Origin: Nitratireductor sp. | GTDB taxonomy: Bacteria > Pseudomonadota > Alphaproteobacteria > Rhizobiales > Rhizobiaceae | DNA length: 64,000 nucleotides | NCBI GenBank assembly: GCA_020637805.1 | Contig: JACKJU010000007.1 | Coordinates: 186,001-250,000 of the forward strand | Direction of reading: 5' to 3' | Shown: positions 18,582 through 28,659 of the stretch, piece by piece | Numbering within the stretch: the first letter of the stretch is position 1 | How the letters are laid out: each line of letters begins with the position of its first letter | The notes under the pieces: model-generated | Seen by the model: only the letters and a program-made list of their open reading frames with translations | Database searches by the model: none | Told to the model about the DNA's origin: nothing | Translations under genes and position numbers: made by a program

Positions 18582-19415
18582 ATGGCACTCAAGAAGTTCA
18601 ATCCGGTCACGCCAGGCACGCGCCAGCTGGTGATTGTCGACCGTTCGGAACTGTGGAAGGGCAAGCCGGTCAAGACGCTGACCGAGGGCCTTACCAAGTC
18701 CGGCGGCCGCAACAACTACGGTCGTGTGACTGCATTCCAGCGTGGCGGCGGTCACAAGCGCGCCTATCGCATGATCGATTTCAAGCGCCGCAAGTGGGAC
18801 GTGCAGGGCACCGTAGAGCGCCTGGAATACGACCCGAACCGCACCGCTTTCATCGCTCTGGTGAAGTATGACGACGGCGAGCTGGCCTACATCCTGGCTC
18901 CGCAGCGTCTTGCTGCCGGCGACAAGGTTATTGCCGGTGCTTCGGTTGACGTGAAGCCGGGCAACGCCATGCCGCTCAAGGCGATCCCGGTCGGTTCCAT
19001 CATTCACAACGTCGAGATGAAGCCGATGAAAGGCGCTCAGATCGCCCGTTCGGCAGGCACCTATGCCCAGCTCGTCGGCCGCGATGGCGCCTATGCAATC
19101 CTTCGCCTGAACTCCGGCGAGCAGCGCCTCATTCACGGCGACTGCATGGCCACGATCGGTGCGGTGTCCAACCCGGACAACTCCAACACCAACAAGGGCA
19201 AGGCAGGCCGCTCGCGCTGGCTCGGCAAGCGCCCGCAGGTTCGCGGTGTTGCCATGAACCCGGTCGACCACCCGCACGGTGGTGGTGAAGGCCGCACCTC
19301 TGGTGGCCGCCACCCGGTTACCCCGTGGGGCAAGCCGACCAAGGGCAAGCGTACCCGGACGAACAAGTCGTCCAATAAATTCATCATGCGTTCGCGCCAT
19401 CAGCGCAAGAAATAA
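18582..19415 (+). CDS. rplB: 50S ribosomal protein L2
   Basis: The product has 277 residues. The C-terminal GVAMNPVDHPHGGGEGRTSG segment includes the histidine near the peptidyl-transferase centre. L2 is one of the most conserved ribosomal proteins and is needed for subunit association. It lies 12 bases before rpsS. Confidence 0.98.
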   Translation: MALKKFNPVTPGTRQLVIVDRSELWKGKPVKTLTEGLTKSGGRNNYGRVTAFQRGGGHKRAYRMIDFKRRKWDVQGTVERLEYDPNRTAFIALVKYDDGELAYILAPQRLAAGDKVIAGASVDVKPGNAMPLKAIPVGSIIHNVEMKPMKGAQIARSAGTYAQLVGRDGAYAILRLNSGEQRLIHGDCMATIGAVSNPDNSNTNKGKAGRSRWLGKRPQVRGVAMNPVDHPHGGGEGRTSGGRHPVTPWGKPTKGKRTRTNKSSNKFIMRSRHQRKK

Positions 19416-19427
19416 GGGGGCGGGATA

Positions 19428-19706
19428 GTGACTCGTTCAGTCTGGAAAGGTCCGTTCGTGGACGGATACCTGCTCAAGAAAGCAGACAAGGTGCGCCAGG
19501 GCGGCCGCAGCGAAGTGATCAAGACCTGGAGCCGCCGCTCCACGATCCTGCCTCAGTTCGTCGGTCTGACCTTCGGCGTTTACAACGGCCAGAAGCACAT
19601 TCCAGTTCTCGTTTCCGAGGACATGGTTGGCCACAAGTTGGGCGAATTCTCTCCGTCGCGTACCTACTACGGTCACGGCGCGGACAAGAAAGCGAAGAGG
19701 AAGTAA
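19428..19706 (+). CDS. rpsS: 30S ribosomal protein S19
   Basis: Translation starts at GTG 19428; AAGGGGGCGGG lies just upstream. The 92-residue product includes RSVWKGPFVDGYLLKKA and KLGEFSPSRTYYGHGADKK, standard S19 blocks. S19 pairs with S13 in the 30S head. Two bases separate it from rplV. Confidence 0.97.
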   Translation: MTRSVWKGPFVDGYLLKKADKVRQGGRSEVIKTWSRRSTILPQFVGLTFGVYNGQKHIPVLVSEDMVGHKLGEFSPSRTYYGHGADKKAKRK

Positions 19707-19708
19707 CG

Positions 19709-20092
19709 ATGGGCAAGCCCAAGCGTGAGCGGGTGCTGAAGGACAACGAGGCGCGGGCCGTAACCCGCACCATCCGTGTCAGCCCGCAGAAACTCAACCT
19801 GGTTGCCTCGGCCATTCGCGGCAAGAAGGTCCAGACGGCACTTGCCGATCTCACCTTCTCGCGCAAGCGCATTGCCGACACTGTCAAGAAGACGCTGGAA
19901 TCGGCAATCGCCAATGCTGAAAACAACCACGACCTCGATGTCGACAACCTGATCGTCGCCGAAGCCTATGTCGGCAAGTCGATCACGCTGAAGCGGTTCC
20001 ATGTTCGCGGCCGTGGCCGTGCAAGCCGCATCCTGCGTCCGTTCTCGCATCTGACCATCGTGGTTCGCGAAGTAGAAGAGGAGGCCGCCTGA
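19709..20092 (+). CDS. rplV: 50S ribosomal protein L22
   Basis: The 127-residue product has RVSPQKLNLVASAIRGKKV and the C-terminal RGRGRASRILRPFSHLTIVV, whose beta-hairpin lines the exit tunnel near the macrolide site. Its TGA overlaps the rpsC ATG by one base. Confidence 0.97.
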   Translation: MGKPKRERVLKDNEARAVTRTIRVSPQKLNLVASAIRGKKVQTALADLTFSRKRIADTVKKTLESAIANAENNHDLDVDNLIVAEAYVGKSITLKRFHVRGRGRASRILRPFSHLTIVVREVEEEAA

Positions 20093-20790
20093 TGGGTCAG
20101 AAAGTCAATCCCGTAGGCCTGCGCCTTGGCATCAACAAGACCTGGGATTCGCGCTGGTTCGCTACCAGCGGCGAGTACGGTCAGCTGCTTCATGAGGATC
20201 TGAAGATCCGCAAGTACCTGGAAAAGGAACTCCAGGCTGCGTCGATCTCCAAGATCGTCATCGAGCGTCCGCACAAGAAATGCCGCATCACCATTCATGC
20301 TGCCCGCCCGGGCATCATCATTGGCAAGAAGGGCGCCGACATCGAGAAGCTTCGCAGGAAGGTTGCCGAGATGACGGACTCCGAAGTGCACATCAACATC
20401 GTTGAAGTGCGCAAGCCGGAAATCGACGCAACGATCGTTGCCCAGTCGATCGCCCAGCAGCTCGAACGCCGTATCGCGTTCCGCCGCGCCATGAAGCGTG
20501 CTGTCCAGTCGGCCATCCGTCTTGGCGCACAGGGCATCCGTATCAACTGCTCCGGCCGTCTTGGCGGTGCAGAGATCGCCCGCATGGAATGGTACCGCGA
20601 AGGCCGCGTGCCGCTTCACACCCTGCGTGCCGACATCGATTACGGCACCGCCGAGGCGACTACCGCCTACGGCATCTGCGGCGTGAAGGTCTGGATCTTC
20701 AAGGGTGAGATCCTTGAACACGATCCGATGGCTTCCGAGCGCCGTGCGGTTGAAGGAAATGACCAGGGAGGCCGCCGCCAGGACGCCTGA
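20092..20790 (+). CDS. rpsC: 30S ribosomal protein S3
   Basis: The 232-residue product begins MGQKVNPVGLRLGINKTWDS. The KH domain has GKKGADIEKLR, and GRLGGAEIARMEWYREGRVP is conserved in the C-terminal domain. S3 forms the mRNA entry channel and takes part in helicase activity there. The start overlaps the rplV stop. Confidence 0.98.
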   Translation: MGQKVNPVGLRLGINKTWDSRWFATSGEYGQLLHEDLKIRKYLEKELQAASISKIVIERPHKKCRITIHAARPGIIIGKKGADIEKLRRKVAEMTDSEVHINIVEVRKPEIDATIVAQSIAQQLERRIAFRRAMKRAVQSAIRLGAQGIRINCSGRLGGAEIARMEWYREGRVPLHTLRADIDYGTAEATTAYGICGVKVWIFKGEILEHDPMASERRAVEGNDQGGRRQDA

Positions 20791-20829
20791 TTGCGTCCCG
20801 GGGCCTTCTGAACAACAGGAAGAAGAACA

Positions 20830-21243
20830 ATGCTGCAGCCGAAGCGTACAAAATTCCGCAAACAGCACAAGGGCCGCATCCACGGCACGGCCAAGGGCGG
20901 CACCGAACTGAACTTCGGCGCCTACGGCCTGAAGGCTCAGGAGCCCGAGCGCGTTACCGCCCGCCAGATCGAGGCGGCACGCCGCGCGATCACCCGTCAC
21001 ATGAAACGTGCCGGCCGCGTGTGGATCCGCATTTTCCCGGACCTTCCGGTAACCTCGAAACCTACCGAGGTCCGCATGGGTAAGGGCAAGGGTTCCGTGG
21101 ACTACTGGGCATGCCGTGTGGCTCCGGGCCGCATCATGTTCGAAATCGACGGCGTTTCCGAGGACATTGCCCGTGAGGCACTGCGTCTGGGCGCCATGAA
21201 ACTGCCGATCAAGACCCGCTTCGTTCAGCGTATCGCTGACTGA
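20830..21243 (+). CDS. rplP: 50S ribosomal protein L16
   Basis: The 137-residue product begins MLQPKRTKFRKQHKGRIHG. RMGKGKGSVDYWACRVAPGRI is the conserved block close to the A-site tRNA. L16 is assembled late into the 50S. It sits 39 bases after rpsC and 31 before rpmC. Confidence 0.98.
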   Translation: MLQPKRTKFRKQHKGRIHGTAKGGTELNFGAYGLKAQEPERVTARQIEAARRAITRHMKRAGRVWIRIFPDLPVTSKPTEVRMGKGKGSVDYWACRVAPGRIMFEIDGVSEDIAREALRLGAMKLPIKTRFVQRIAD

Positions 21244-21274
21244 ACCGGCGGCAGAGGATAAGGGAAGTCAAGCC

Positions 21275-21478
21275 ATGAAGGCCAGTGACGTTAGAACAAT
21301 GACCGACGACCAGCTCAAGGACGAGCTTGCCAAGCTCAAGAAGGAGCAGTTCAACCTGCGCTTCCAGCAGGCAACCGGCCAGATCGAGAACACGGCGCGC
21401 ATGCGTCAGGTTCGTCGCGATATTGCACGCATTCAGACCATTGCCCGCCAAAAGCAGGCATCTGAAGCCAAGGCATAA
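21275..21478 (+). CDS. rpmC: 50S ribosomal protein L29
   Basis: The 67-residue product has the helical-hairpin sequence ELAKLKKEQFNLRFQQATGQ and RQVRRDIARIQTI. L29 lies next to L23 at the tunnel exit. The gene is 12 bases before rpsQ. Confidence 0.96.
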   Translation: MKASDVRTMTDDQLKDELAKLKKEQFNLRFQQATGQIENTARMRQVRRDIARIQTIARQKQASEAKA

Positions 21479-21490
21479 GGAAGGTTTACG

Positions 21491-21721
21491 ATGCCAAAAC
21501 GCGTATTGCAGGGGACTGTGGTCAGCGACAAGAACGACAAGACGGTCGTGGTAAGGGTAGAGCGCCGCTTCACCCACCCGCTGTTCAAGAAAACCGTTCG
21601 CCGCACCAAGAACTACAAGGCCCACGACGAGGCAAACAGGTTCAAGGTGGGAGACGAGGTGTTCATCGAGGAATGCCGTCCGATCTCCAGGGACAAACGC
21701 TGGACGGTAGTGGACGCCTAA
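21491..21721 (+). CDS. rpsQ: 30S ribosomal protein S17
   Basis: The 76-residue product begins MPKRVLQGTVVSDKNDKTVVV and contains TKNYKAHDEANRFKVGDEV, both standard for S17, a primary 16S rRNA binder with an OB fold. An 83-base gap follows before rplN. Confidence 0.97.
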   Translation: MPKRVLQGTVVSDKNDKTVVVRVERRFTHPLFKKTVRRTKNYKAHDEANRFKVGDEVFIEECRPISRDKRWTVVDA

Positions 21722-21804
21722 GTCCGCGAAATCCGGTTCGGAATATTGGCCAACAAGGGCGCCTTCAAAGAAGCGCCCGTTCATATTGAAGAAGGTAGCC
21801 AGTC

Positions 21805-22173
21805 ATGATTCAGATGCAAACAAACCTCGATGTTGCCGACAATTCCGGTGCACGTCGTGTTATGTGCATCAAGGTGCTGGGCGGTTCCAAAAGGAAATAC
21901 GCCTCGGTTGGTGACATTATCGTGGTTTCCGTTAAGGAAGCCATTCCGCGCGGCCGCGTGAAGAAGGGCGATGTGATGAAGGCGGTTGTCGTACGTACCG
22001 CCAAGGACATCCGTCGCGCAGACGGCAGCGTCATTCGTTTTGACGGCAATGCCGCCGTCCTCGTGAACAACAACAAAGAGCCAATCGGTACACGTATCTT
22101 CGGGCCCGTTCCGCGCGAACTCCGCGCCAAGAACCACATGAAGATCATCTCCCTGGCCCCCGAAGTTCTCTAA
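21805..22173 (+). CDS. rplN: 50S ribosomal protein L14
   Basis: The product is 122 residues beginning MIQMQTNLDVADNSGARRVM, the classic L14 start. L14 forms an intersubunit bridge with 16S helix 44 and is the target of RsfS. It lies 12 bases before rplX. Confidence 0.98.
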   Translation: MIQMQTNLDVADNSGARRVMCIKVLGGSKRKYASVGDIIVVSVKEAIPRGRVKKGDVMKAVVVRTAKDIRRADGSVIRFDGNAAVLVNNNKEPIGTRIFGPVPRELRAKNHMKIISLAPEVL

Positions 22174-22185
22174 GGAGCGAACCCC

Positions 22186-22500
22186 ATGCAGAAAATCCGT
22201 AAAGGTGACCGGGTGGTCGTCCTTGCCGGCAAGGACAAGGGCCGCACCGGCGAGATCGTCAAGATGATGCCGAAAGAGGGCAAGGCCCTTGTCTCCGGCA
22301 TCAACCTGGTCAAGCGCCACCAGCGCCAGACCCAGACCGCCGAGGCCGGCATCGTGACCAAGGAAGCGCCGATCCAGATTTCGAATCTGGCGCTCGCCGA
22401 CCCGAAAGACGGCAAACCGACCCGCGTCGGTTTCAAGATCATGGACGACGGACGCAAGGTCCGCGTCGCTAAGCGTTCCGGAGATGTGATCGATGGCTGA
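22186..22500 (+). CDS. rplX: 50S ribosomal protein L24
   Basis: The 104-residue product starts MQKIRKGDRVVVLAGKDKGR, a KOW motif typical of L24. L24 initiates 50S assembly. The last 8 bases overlap the start of rplE, which suggests coupled translation. Confidence 0.97.
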   Translation: MQKIRKGDRVVVLAGKDKGRTGEIVKMMPKEGKALVSGINLVKRHQRQTQTAEAGIVTKEAPIQISNLALADPKDGKPTRVGFKIMDDGRKVRVAKRSGDVIDG

Positions 22501-23047
22501 AGCATATACCCCGCGCCTTCGCCAGCGTTATGACGAAGTCATTCGCCAGAAGCTGACCGAGGAATTCGGTTACAAGAACCCGATGGAAGTACCGCGCCTT
22601 GAGAAGATCGTTCTCAACATGGGCGTAGGCGAGTCGACGGCTGACTCCAAGAAAGCCCAGATCGCTGCGGACGACCTTTCCATGATCGCCGGCCAGAAGG
22701 CCGTCGTCACCCGCGCCCGCAAGTCGGTCGCCACCTTCAAGGTGCGCGAAGGCATGCCGCTGGGTGCAAAAGTTACGCTGCGCAAGGCGCAGATGTATGA
22801 GTTCCTCGACCGCATGATCAACATCGCGCTGCCGCGCGTTCGCGACTTCCGCGGTCTGAACCCCAAGAGCTTTGATGGCCACGGCAACTATGCCATGGGC
22901 ATCAAGGAACACATCGTGTTCCCGGAAATCAACTACGACAAGGTAGATCAGATCTGGGGCATGGACGTCATCGTTTGTACGACGGCGAATTCGGATGATG
23001 AAGCCCGCGCACTGCTGCGCGAGTTCAACTTCCCGTTCCGTCAGTAA
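22493..23047 (+). CDS. rplE: 50S ribosomal protein L5
   Basis: The 184-residue product has NPMEVPRLEKIVLNMGVGES and LRDFRGLNPKSFDG-type sequence (here RVRDFRGLNPKSFDGHGNY). L5 binds 5S rRNA and contacts P-site tRNA. It overlaps rplX by 8 bases. Confidence 0.98.
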   Translation: MAEAYTPRLRQRYDEVIRQKLTEEFGYKNPMEVPRLEKIVLNMGVGESTADSKKAQIAADDLSMIAGQKAVVTRARKSVATFKVREGMPLGAKVTLRKAQMYEFLDRMINIALPRVRDFRGLNPKSFDGHGNYAMGIKEHIVFPEINYDKVDQIWGMDVIVCTTANSDDEARALLREFNFPFRQ

Positions 23048-23076
23048 CGGCAAGCGTAGAGAAGGACGAAAAACTT

Positions 23077-23382
23077 ATGGCCAAGGTAAGTGCTGTAGAA
23101 AAGAATAAGCGTCGCCGCATGCAGGTTGCAAAAGATGCAGCCAAGCGCGCAGCGCTCAAGGAAATCATCATGAACAAGTCGCTCTCCATGGAAGAGCGCT
23201 TCAAGGCTCAGCTCAAGCTGGCCGACATGCCGCGTGATGGTTCCAAGACGCGTATCCGCAACCGTTGCGAAGTGTCGGGCCGTCCGCGCGCCTACTATCG
23301 CAAGCTGAAGATGTCCCGTATTGCCCTGCGCGAACTTGGTTCCGCCGGCAAGGTCCCGGGCATCGTCAAGTCCAGCTGGTAA
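23077..23382 (+). CDS. rpsN: 30S ribosomal protein S14
   Basis: The product is 101 residues, the long zinc-free form, with NRCEVSGRPRAYYRKLKMSR and a C-terminal GKVPGIVKSSW. S14 completes assembly of the 30S head. It lies 12 bases before rpsH. Confidence 0.97.
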   Translation: MAKVSAVEKNKRRRMQVAKDAAKRAALKEIIMNKSLSMEERFKAQLKLADMPRDGSKTRIRNRCEVSGRPRAYYRKLKMSRIALRELGSAGKVPGIVKSSW

Positions 23383-23394
23383 GGAGTACGCAAC

Positions 23395-23793
23395 ATGTCC
23401 ATGTCAGATCCTATCGGCGATCTGCTGACCCGCATCCGCAACGGCCTGATGCGCGGCAAGTCGAAAATCAGTGCTCCGAACTCGAAACTGCGCCAGCGCG
23501 TTCTCGATGTTCTGCAGGCTGAAGGCTACATTCGTGGTTACAGCCAGGTTGATTTCGGCGACGGCAAATCGGATCTCGAAATCGAGCTGAAGTATCACGA
23601 AGGCACCCCGGTCATCCGTGAGATCACCCGTATCTCCAAGCCTGGCCGCCGCGTGTACTCCTCGGTCAGGAACATCCCGTTCGTGGCCAACGGCCTCGGC
23701 ATCGCAATCCTTTCGACCCCGAAAGGCGTGATGGCCGACCATGAGGCTCGCGAACAGAACGTGGGTGGCGAGGTTCTCTGCCAGGTCTTCTAA
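23395..23793 (+). CDS. rpsH: 30S ribosomal protein S8
   Basis: The 132-residue product begins MSMSDPIGDLLTRIRNG; ATG 23401 is an alternative, but AAGGAGTACGCAAC fits the first. The C-terminal block GIAILSTPKGVMADHEA is diagnostic. S8 binds the central domain of 16S rRNA and represses the spc operon in E. coli. Confidence 0.97.
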   Translation: MSMSDPIGDLLTRIRNGLMRGKSKISAPNSKLRQRVLDVLQAEGYIRGYSQVDFGDGKSDLEIELKYHEGTPVIREITRISKPGRRVYSSVRNIPFVANGLGIAILSTPKGVMADHEAREQNVGGEVLCQVF

Positions 23794-23847
23794 GACCCTG
23801 GCAGAGCATCACCCTAATTTGGTAATTCAACCGGACAGGTAAGAAAA

Positions 23848-24381
23848 ATGTCTCGGATAGGTAAGAAACCGATTGGTGTTCCCGCCGGCGTAACCGCCAA
23901 CGTGGAAGGCCAGACCGTTACGGCCAAGGGCCCCAAGGGCGAACTCAAGGTGGTCCTCGATGATGAGGTCTCCGTTGCGATGGGAGAAGACGGTATCACC
24001 GTTTCCCCGCGCGACGAATCCAAGGTTGCCCGCTCGAAGTGGGGCATGTCCCGCACCATCGTGCAGAACATCATGACCGGTGTCAGTGACGGTTTCAGCA
24101 AGAACCTGGAAATCAGCGGCGTTGGTTACCGCGCGGCCATGCAGGGCAAGAACCTGCAGCTTGCGCTTGGCTTCAGCCATGATGTCGTCTATGAGGTGCC
24201 GGAAGGCATCACCGTGGCAACGCCGAAACCGACGGAAATCTCGGTAACCGGCATCGACAAGCAGCTTGTTGGCCAGGTCGCCGCGGAAATCCGCAAATAT
24301 CGCGGTCCCGAGCCCTACAAGGGCAAAGGCGTCAGGTACGCCAACGAGACCATCTTCCGCAAGGAAGGCAAGAAGAAGTAA
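23848..24381 (+). CDS. rplF: 50S ribosomal protein L6
   Basis: The 177-residue product begins MSRIGKKPIGVPAGVTANVEG and ends with PEPYKGKGVRYANETIFRKE, as L6 does. L6 lies near the sarcin-ricin loop and the factor-binding site. rplR follows after 9 bases. Confidence 0.98.
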   Translation: MSRIGKKPIGVPAGVTANVEGQTVTAKGPKGELKVVLDDEVSVAMGEDGITVSPRDESKVARSKWGMSRTIVQNIMTGVSDGFSKNLEISGVGYRAAMQGKNLQLALGFSHDVVYEVPEGITVATPKPTEISVTGIDKQLVGQVAAEIRKYRGPEPYKGKGVRYANETIFRKEGKKK

Positions 24382-24390
24382 GAGGCAGTC

Positions 24391-24753
24391 ATGGCTACCA
24401 AGGTTCAAAATACACGGCGCCGTGCAGAGCGTATCCGCCGCACCCTCAAGAAGGTTGCGAACGGTCGTCCGCGTCTCTCGGTATTCCGTTCTTCAAAACA
24501 TATCTTCGCTCAGGTTATCGACGATGCGAACGGTCACACGCTTGCTGCGGCCTCGACCCTCGACAAGGACCTCAAGGGCAAGGTAAAGAACGGCGGCAAT
24601 ATCGATGCTGCCACGCAGGTCGGCAAACTTGTTGCCGAACGTGCTTCCAAGGCAGGCGTCAAGGAAGTGGTCTTCGACCGCGGCGCCTATCTGTTCCATG
24701 GCCGCGTCAAGGCGCTGGCCGACGCTGCCCGCGAGGGCGGTCTGGAATTCTGA
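24391..24753 (+). CDS. rplR: 50S ribosomal protein L18
   Basis: The 120-residue product has RPRLSVFRSSKHIFAQVIDD and VVFDRGAYLFHGRVKALAD, both L18 hallmarks. L18 binds 5S rRNA with L5. A 95-base gap precedes rpsE. Confidence 0.97.
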   Translation: MATKVQNTRRRAERIRRTLKKVANGRPRLSVFRSSKHIFAQVIDDANGHTLAAASTLDKDLKGKVKNGGNIDAATQVGKLVAERASKAGVKEVVFDRGAYLFHGRVKALADAAREGGLEF

Positions 24754-24848
24754 TTATCAAACGCGCCTGACAGGTCCCGCCCGAAGGGGAGGGGAAACCG
24801 GCAGGCGTTCAACACTGGTGCTTCCGGAAAAGAACAAGGTTTAGGAAC

Positions 24849-25406
24849 ATGGCACAGGAAAGAAGAGGTCGCGATCGCGACCGTGAAGAGCGCGACAGCG
24901 AATTCGTCGACAAGCTCGTTGGTATCAACCGCGTTGCGAAAGTGGTCAAGGGTGGCCGCCGCTTCGGTTTTGCAGCCCTCGTCGTCGTTGGCGACCAGAA
25001 GGGCCGCGTCGGTTTCGGTCACGGCAAGGCCCGTGAGGTTCCCGAGGCGATCCGCAAGGCAACCGAGGAAGCAAAGCGCAACATGATCTTCGTTCCGCTG
25101 CGTTCCGGCCGTACCCTGCACCACGATGTCGACGGCCGCTGGGGCGCCGGCAAGGTGCACCTGCGTGCAGCCGAAGCCGGTACCGGTATCATCGCCGGTG
25201 GCCCGATGCGTGCGGTTTTCGAAACGCTGGGCGTGCAGGACGTCGTTGCCAAGTCGCTCGGCTCCTCGAACCCCTACAACATGGTTCGCGCAACCTTCGA
25301 TGCCCTGAAACGTCAGATGCATCCCAAGGATATCGCCGCACAGCGCGGCCTCAAGTATTCCACGCTTCAGGCGCGTCGCCGCGACCTGATCGGCGCCGAA
25401 GAATAA
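24849..25406 (+). CDS. rpsE: 30S ribosomal protein S5
   Basis: The 185-residue product has VVKGGRRFGFAALVVVGDQ and GTGIIAGGPMRAVFE, standard S5 sequence. S5 helps shape the mRNA entry channel and affects decoding fidelity. rpmD follows after 22 bases. Confidence 0.98.
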   Translation: MAQERRGRDRDREERDSEFVDKLVGINRVAKVVKGGRRFGFAALVVVGDQKGRVGFGHGKAREVPEAIRKATEEAKRNMIFVPLRSGRTLHHDVDGRWGAGKVHLRAAEAGTGIIAGGPMRAVFETLGVQDVVAKSLGSSNPYNMVRATFDALKRQMHPKDIAAQRGLKYSTLQARRRDLIGAEE

Positions 25407-25428
25407 TCGGCGGAAGGGAGACGCAAAC

Positions 25429-25617
25429 ATGGCCAAGAAAACCATCACCGTTGAACAGGTCGGCAGCCCGCTGCGCCGCGCTGACATTCAGCGCCGCACC
25501 CTGATCGGTCTCGGTCTCAACAAGATGAACCGCAAGCGCACGCTCGAGGATACCCCTGCAGTGCGCGGCATGATCAACAAGATCCCGCACCTCGTCCGCA
25601 TCGTCGACGAGGCCTGA
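25429..25617 (+). CDS. rpmD: 50S ribosomal protein L30
   Basis: The 62-residue product has TITVEQVGSPLRR and LIGLGLNKMNRKRTLEDTP, typical of bacterial L30. It lies 14 bases before rplO. Confidence 0.96.
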   Translation: MAKKTITVEQVGSPLRRADIQRRTLIGLGLNKMNRKRTLEDTPAVRGMINKIPHLVRIVDEA

Positions 25618-25631
25618 GCCGGAGAGAAACA

Positions 25632-26369
25632 ATGAAACTCAACGATATCAGAGACAATGAAGGTGCCAATCCTTCCCGCAAGCGGGTAGGTCGCGGCATC
25701 GGTTCCGGCAAGGGCAAGACTGCCGGCCGCGGCGTCAAGGGTCAGAAATCGCGTTCCGGCGTCGCCATCAGCGGCTTCGAGGGCGGCCAGATGCCGATCT
25801 ACCGCCGTCTTCCAAAGCGTGGCTTTTCCAACGCCATGTTCAGCAAGGACTACAACATCGTATCGCTTGGCCGCATTCAGCAGGCTGTCGATGCAGGCAA
25901 GCTGGACGCCAAGGAAGCCGTTACGGCTGAAGCGCTCGTTGCTGCTGGCGTCATCCGCCGCGTCAAGGACGGTGTTCGCGTTCTTTCCGACGGCGAGCTC
26001 AAGGCGAAGATCAGCCTGAACGTTGCAGGCATCTCCGCTTCCGCTCGCGAGAAGCTGGAAAAGGCCGGTGGTTCGTTCACCTTCTCCGACGTTTCTGCCG
26101 GCGACGTACCTTTCGTTGACGATGTCATCCTCATCGACGGCATCGGCACCAAGGTCTCCAGGGAACTGAAGAAACAGGGCGTCACCAAGCTGACCGACGT
26201 CGTCAAGATGTCCGATGCTGACCTGGCCAAGGCCTGCAAGGCAGGCGGTGCAGGTTCTTCCTGGAAGTCGCAGGAATGGAAAGTTCAGGCGCAGGAAATG
26301 ATCGACGGCAAACCGCCGCGCGCCAAGGCGGACCAGGAACGCGCCAAGAAAATGGCCGCAGGCAAATAA
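25632..26369 (+). CDS. rplO: 50S ribosomal protein L15 fused to a C-terminal helix-hairpin-helix-like domain
   Basis: Residues 1 to about 150 are a normal L15 (RKRVGRGIGSGKGKTAGRG, FEGGQMPIYRRLPKRGF). L15 usually ends there, but this product continues to 245 residues. The added part from about residue 157 includes LIDGIGTKVSRELKKQGVTK and later SQEWKVQAQEMIDGK. It resembles the helix-hairpin-helix tail known on rhizobial L21 and on NuoE homologues. No stop or start separates the parts, so this looks like a true fusion. L15 binds 23S rRNA late in assembly; the role of the tail is unknown. Confidence 0.95.
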   Translation: MKLNDIRDNEGANPSRKRVGRGIGSGKGKTAGRGVKGQKSRSGVAISGFEGGQMPIYRRLPKRGFSNAMFSKDYNIVSLGRIQQAVDAGKLDAKEAVTAEALVAAGVIRRVKDGVRVLSDGELKAKISLNVAGISASAREKLEKAGGSFTFSDVSAGDVPFVDDVILIDGIGTKVSRELKKQGVTKLTDVVKMSDADLAKACKAGGAGSSWKSQEWKVQAQEMIDGKPPRAKADQERAKKMAAGK

Positions 26370-26392
26370 GCCGGGTCTTTACAGAAACAACC

Positions 26393-26417
26393 AAAAGCCC
26401 GGTCCGCCGGGCTTTTT
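26393..26417 (+). terminator. Intrinsic terminator after rplO
   Basis: A 10-bp stem (AAAAGCCCGG with CCGGGCTTTT) closes a TCCG loop and merges into a run of five Ts. It separates the spc ribosomal genes from secY-adk, which probably have their own promoter in the 201-base gap. Confidence 0.8.
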
Positions 26418-26570
26418 CGTGTCCGTCTCCTACGAAAGCGGCACACTTAATTCCCAGCAAAACCGTGACAGCCTGTTGAAAAACACCCTGTCAAAGGTCC
26501 ATATAGAGCATTCTTCCGCGTACTGCCGGCCGGCAAGACAAGGCGCGGAACGTCATCACCGGAGAGTCTC

Positions 26571-27907
<1,337 letters not shown>

Positions 27908-27911
<4 letters not shown>

Positions 27912-28555
27912 GATTGGTACTGTTGGGACCGCCGGGGGCGGGCAAGGGAACCCAGGCGAAAATGCTCGTGGATGCCTATGGCATTCCTCAGCTTTCGACC
28001 GGAGACATGCTTCGCGAAGCCGTGAAGAACGAGACCGAGGTCGGAAAAAAGGCCAAGGCCATCATGGATGCGGGCAAGCTCGTTTCGGATGACATCGTCA
28101 ACGCGATTGTCGATGAGCGCCTGGAGCGCGATGACTGCAAGAAGGGTTTCATCCTGGACGGCTATCCACGCACGCTCGAGCAGGCCGACGCGCTCTATCA
28201 TATCCTCGAGAAGAAGGGCATGAAACTGGACAGCGTCATCGAACTCGAAGTCGATGATGAGGCGCTGGTCGACCGCATTGCCGGCCGCTACACATGTGCA
28301 CAGTGCGGCGAGGGCTACCACGACACCAACAAGAAGCCCAAGCAGGAGGGTGTCTGCGACCGCTGCGGTTCCACCGAGTTCAAGCGCCGGCCGGATGACA
28401 ATGCCGAAACGCTCAAGACGCGGCTGCTCTCCTACTACAAGGAAACGGCTCCGCTGCTCGGCTATTACCACGCCTACAGGATATTGAAATCCGTGGATGG
28501 CATGGCCGATATTGGCGACGTCAACAAATCGCTGCGCGCAATTCTGGACGCCTGA
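27908..28555 (+). CDS. adk: Adenylate kinase
   Basis: The 215-residue product has the P-loop LLGPPGAGKGTQ, the FILDGYPRT segment and a long LID domain. The LID carries four cysteines (CAQC about residue 130 and CDRC about 150), which should bind zinc. The enzyme interconverts ATP, ADP and AMP in the cytoplasm. It overlaps secY by 4 bases and ends in a terminator. Confidence 0.98.
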
Positions 28556-28581
28556 ACCGGCTCAGCGCTACTTATTTGCGG

Positions 28582-28617
28582 AAAACGTGCCTGGAAACTG
28601 AAACAGGCACGTTTTTT
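28582..28617 (+). terminator. Intrinsic terminator after adk
   Basis: A 12-bp stem (28582-28593 with 28604-28615) closes a 10-base loop and runs into six Ts followed by GCTTTT. It ends the secY-adk unit. Confidence 0.85.
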
Positions 28618-28630
28618 GCTTTTAACCTGC

Positions 28631-28659
28631 TTGACTCGTGCAAGTACAAGTAATAGATG
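28631..28659 (+). promoter_or_regulatory. Candidate promoter of the rpsM-rpsK-rpoA-rplQ operon
   Basis: TTGACT at 28631-28636, preceded by C, is followed after 17 bases by TAGATG at 28654-28659. The -35 is good and the -10 weak. Its place just after the adk terminator and before rpsM supports it. Confidence 0.4.
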
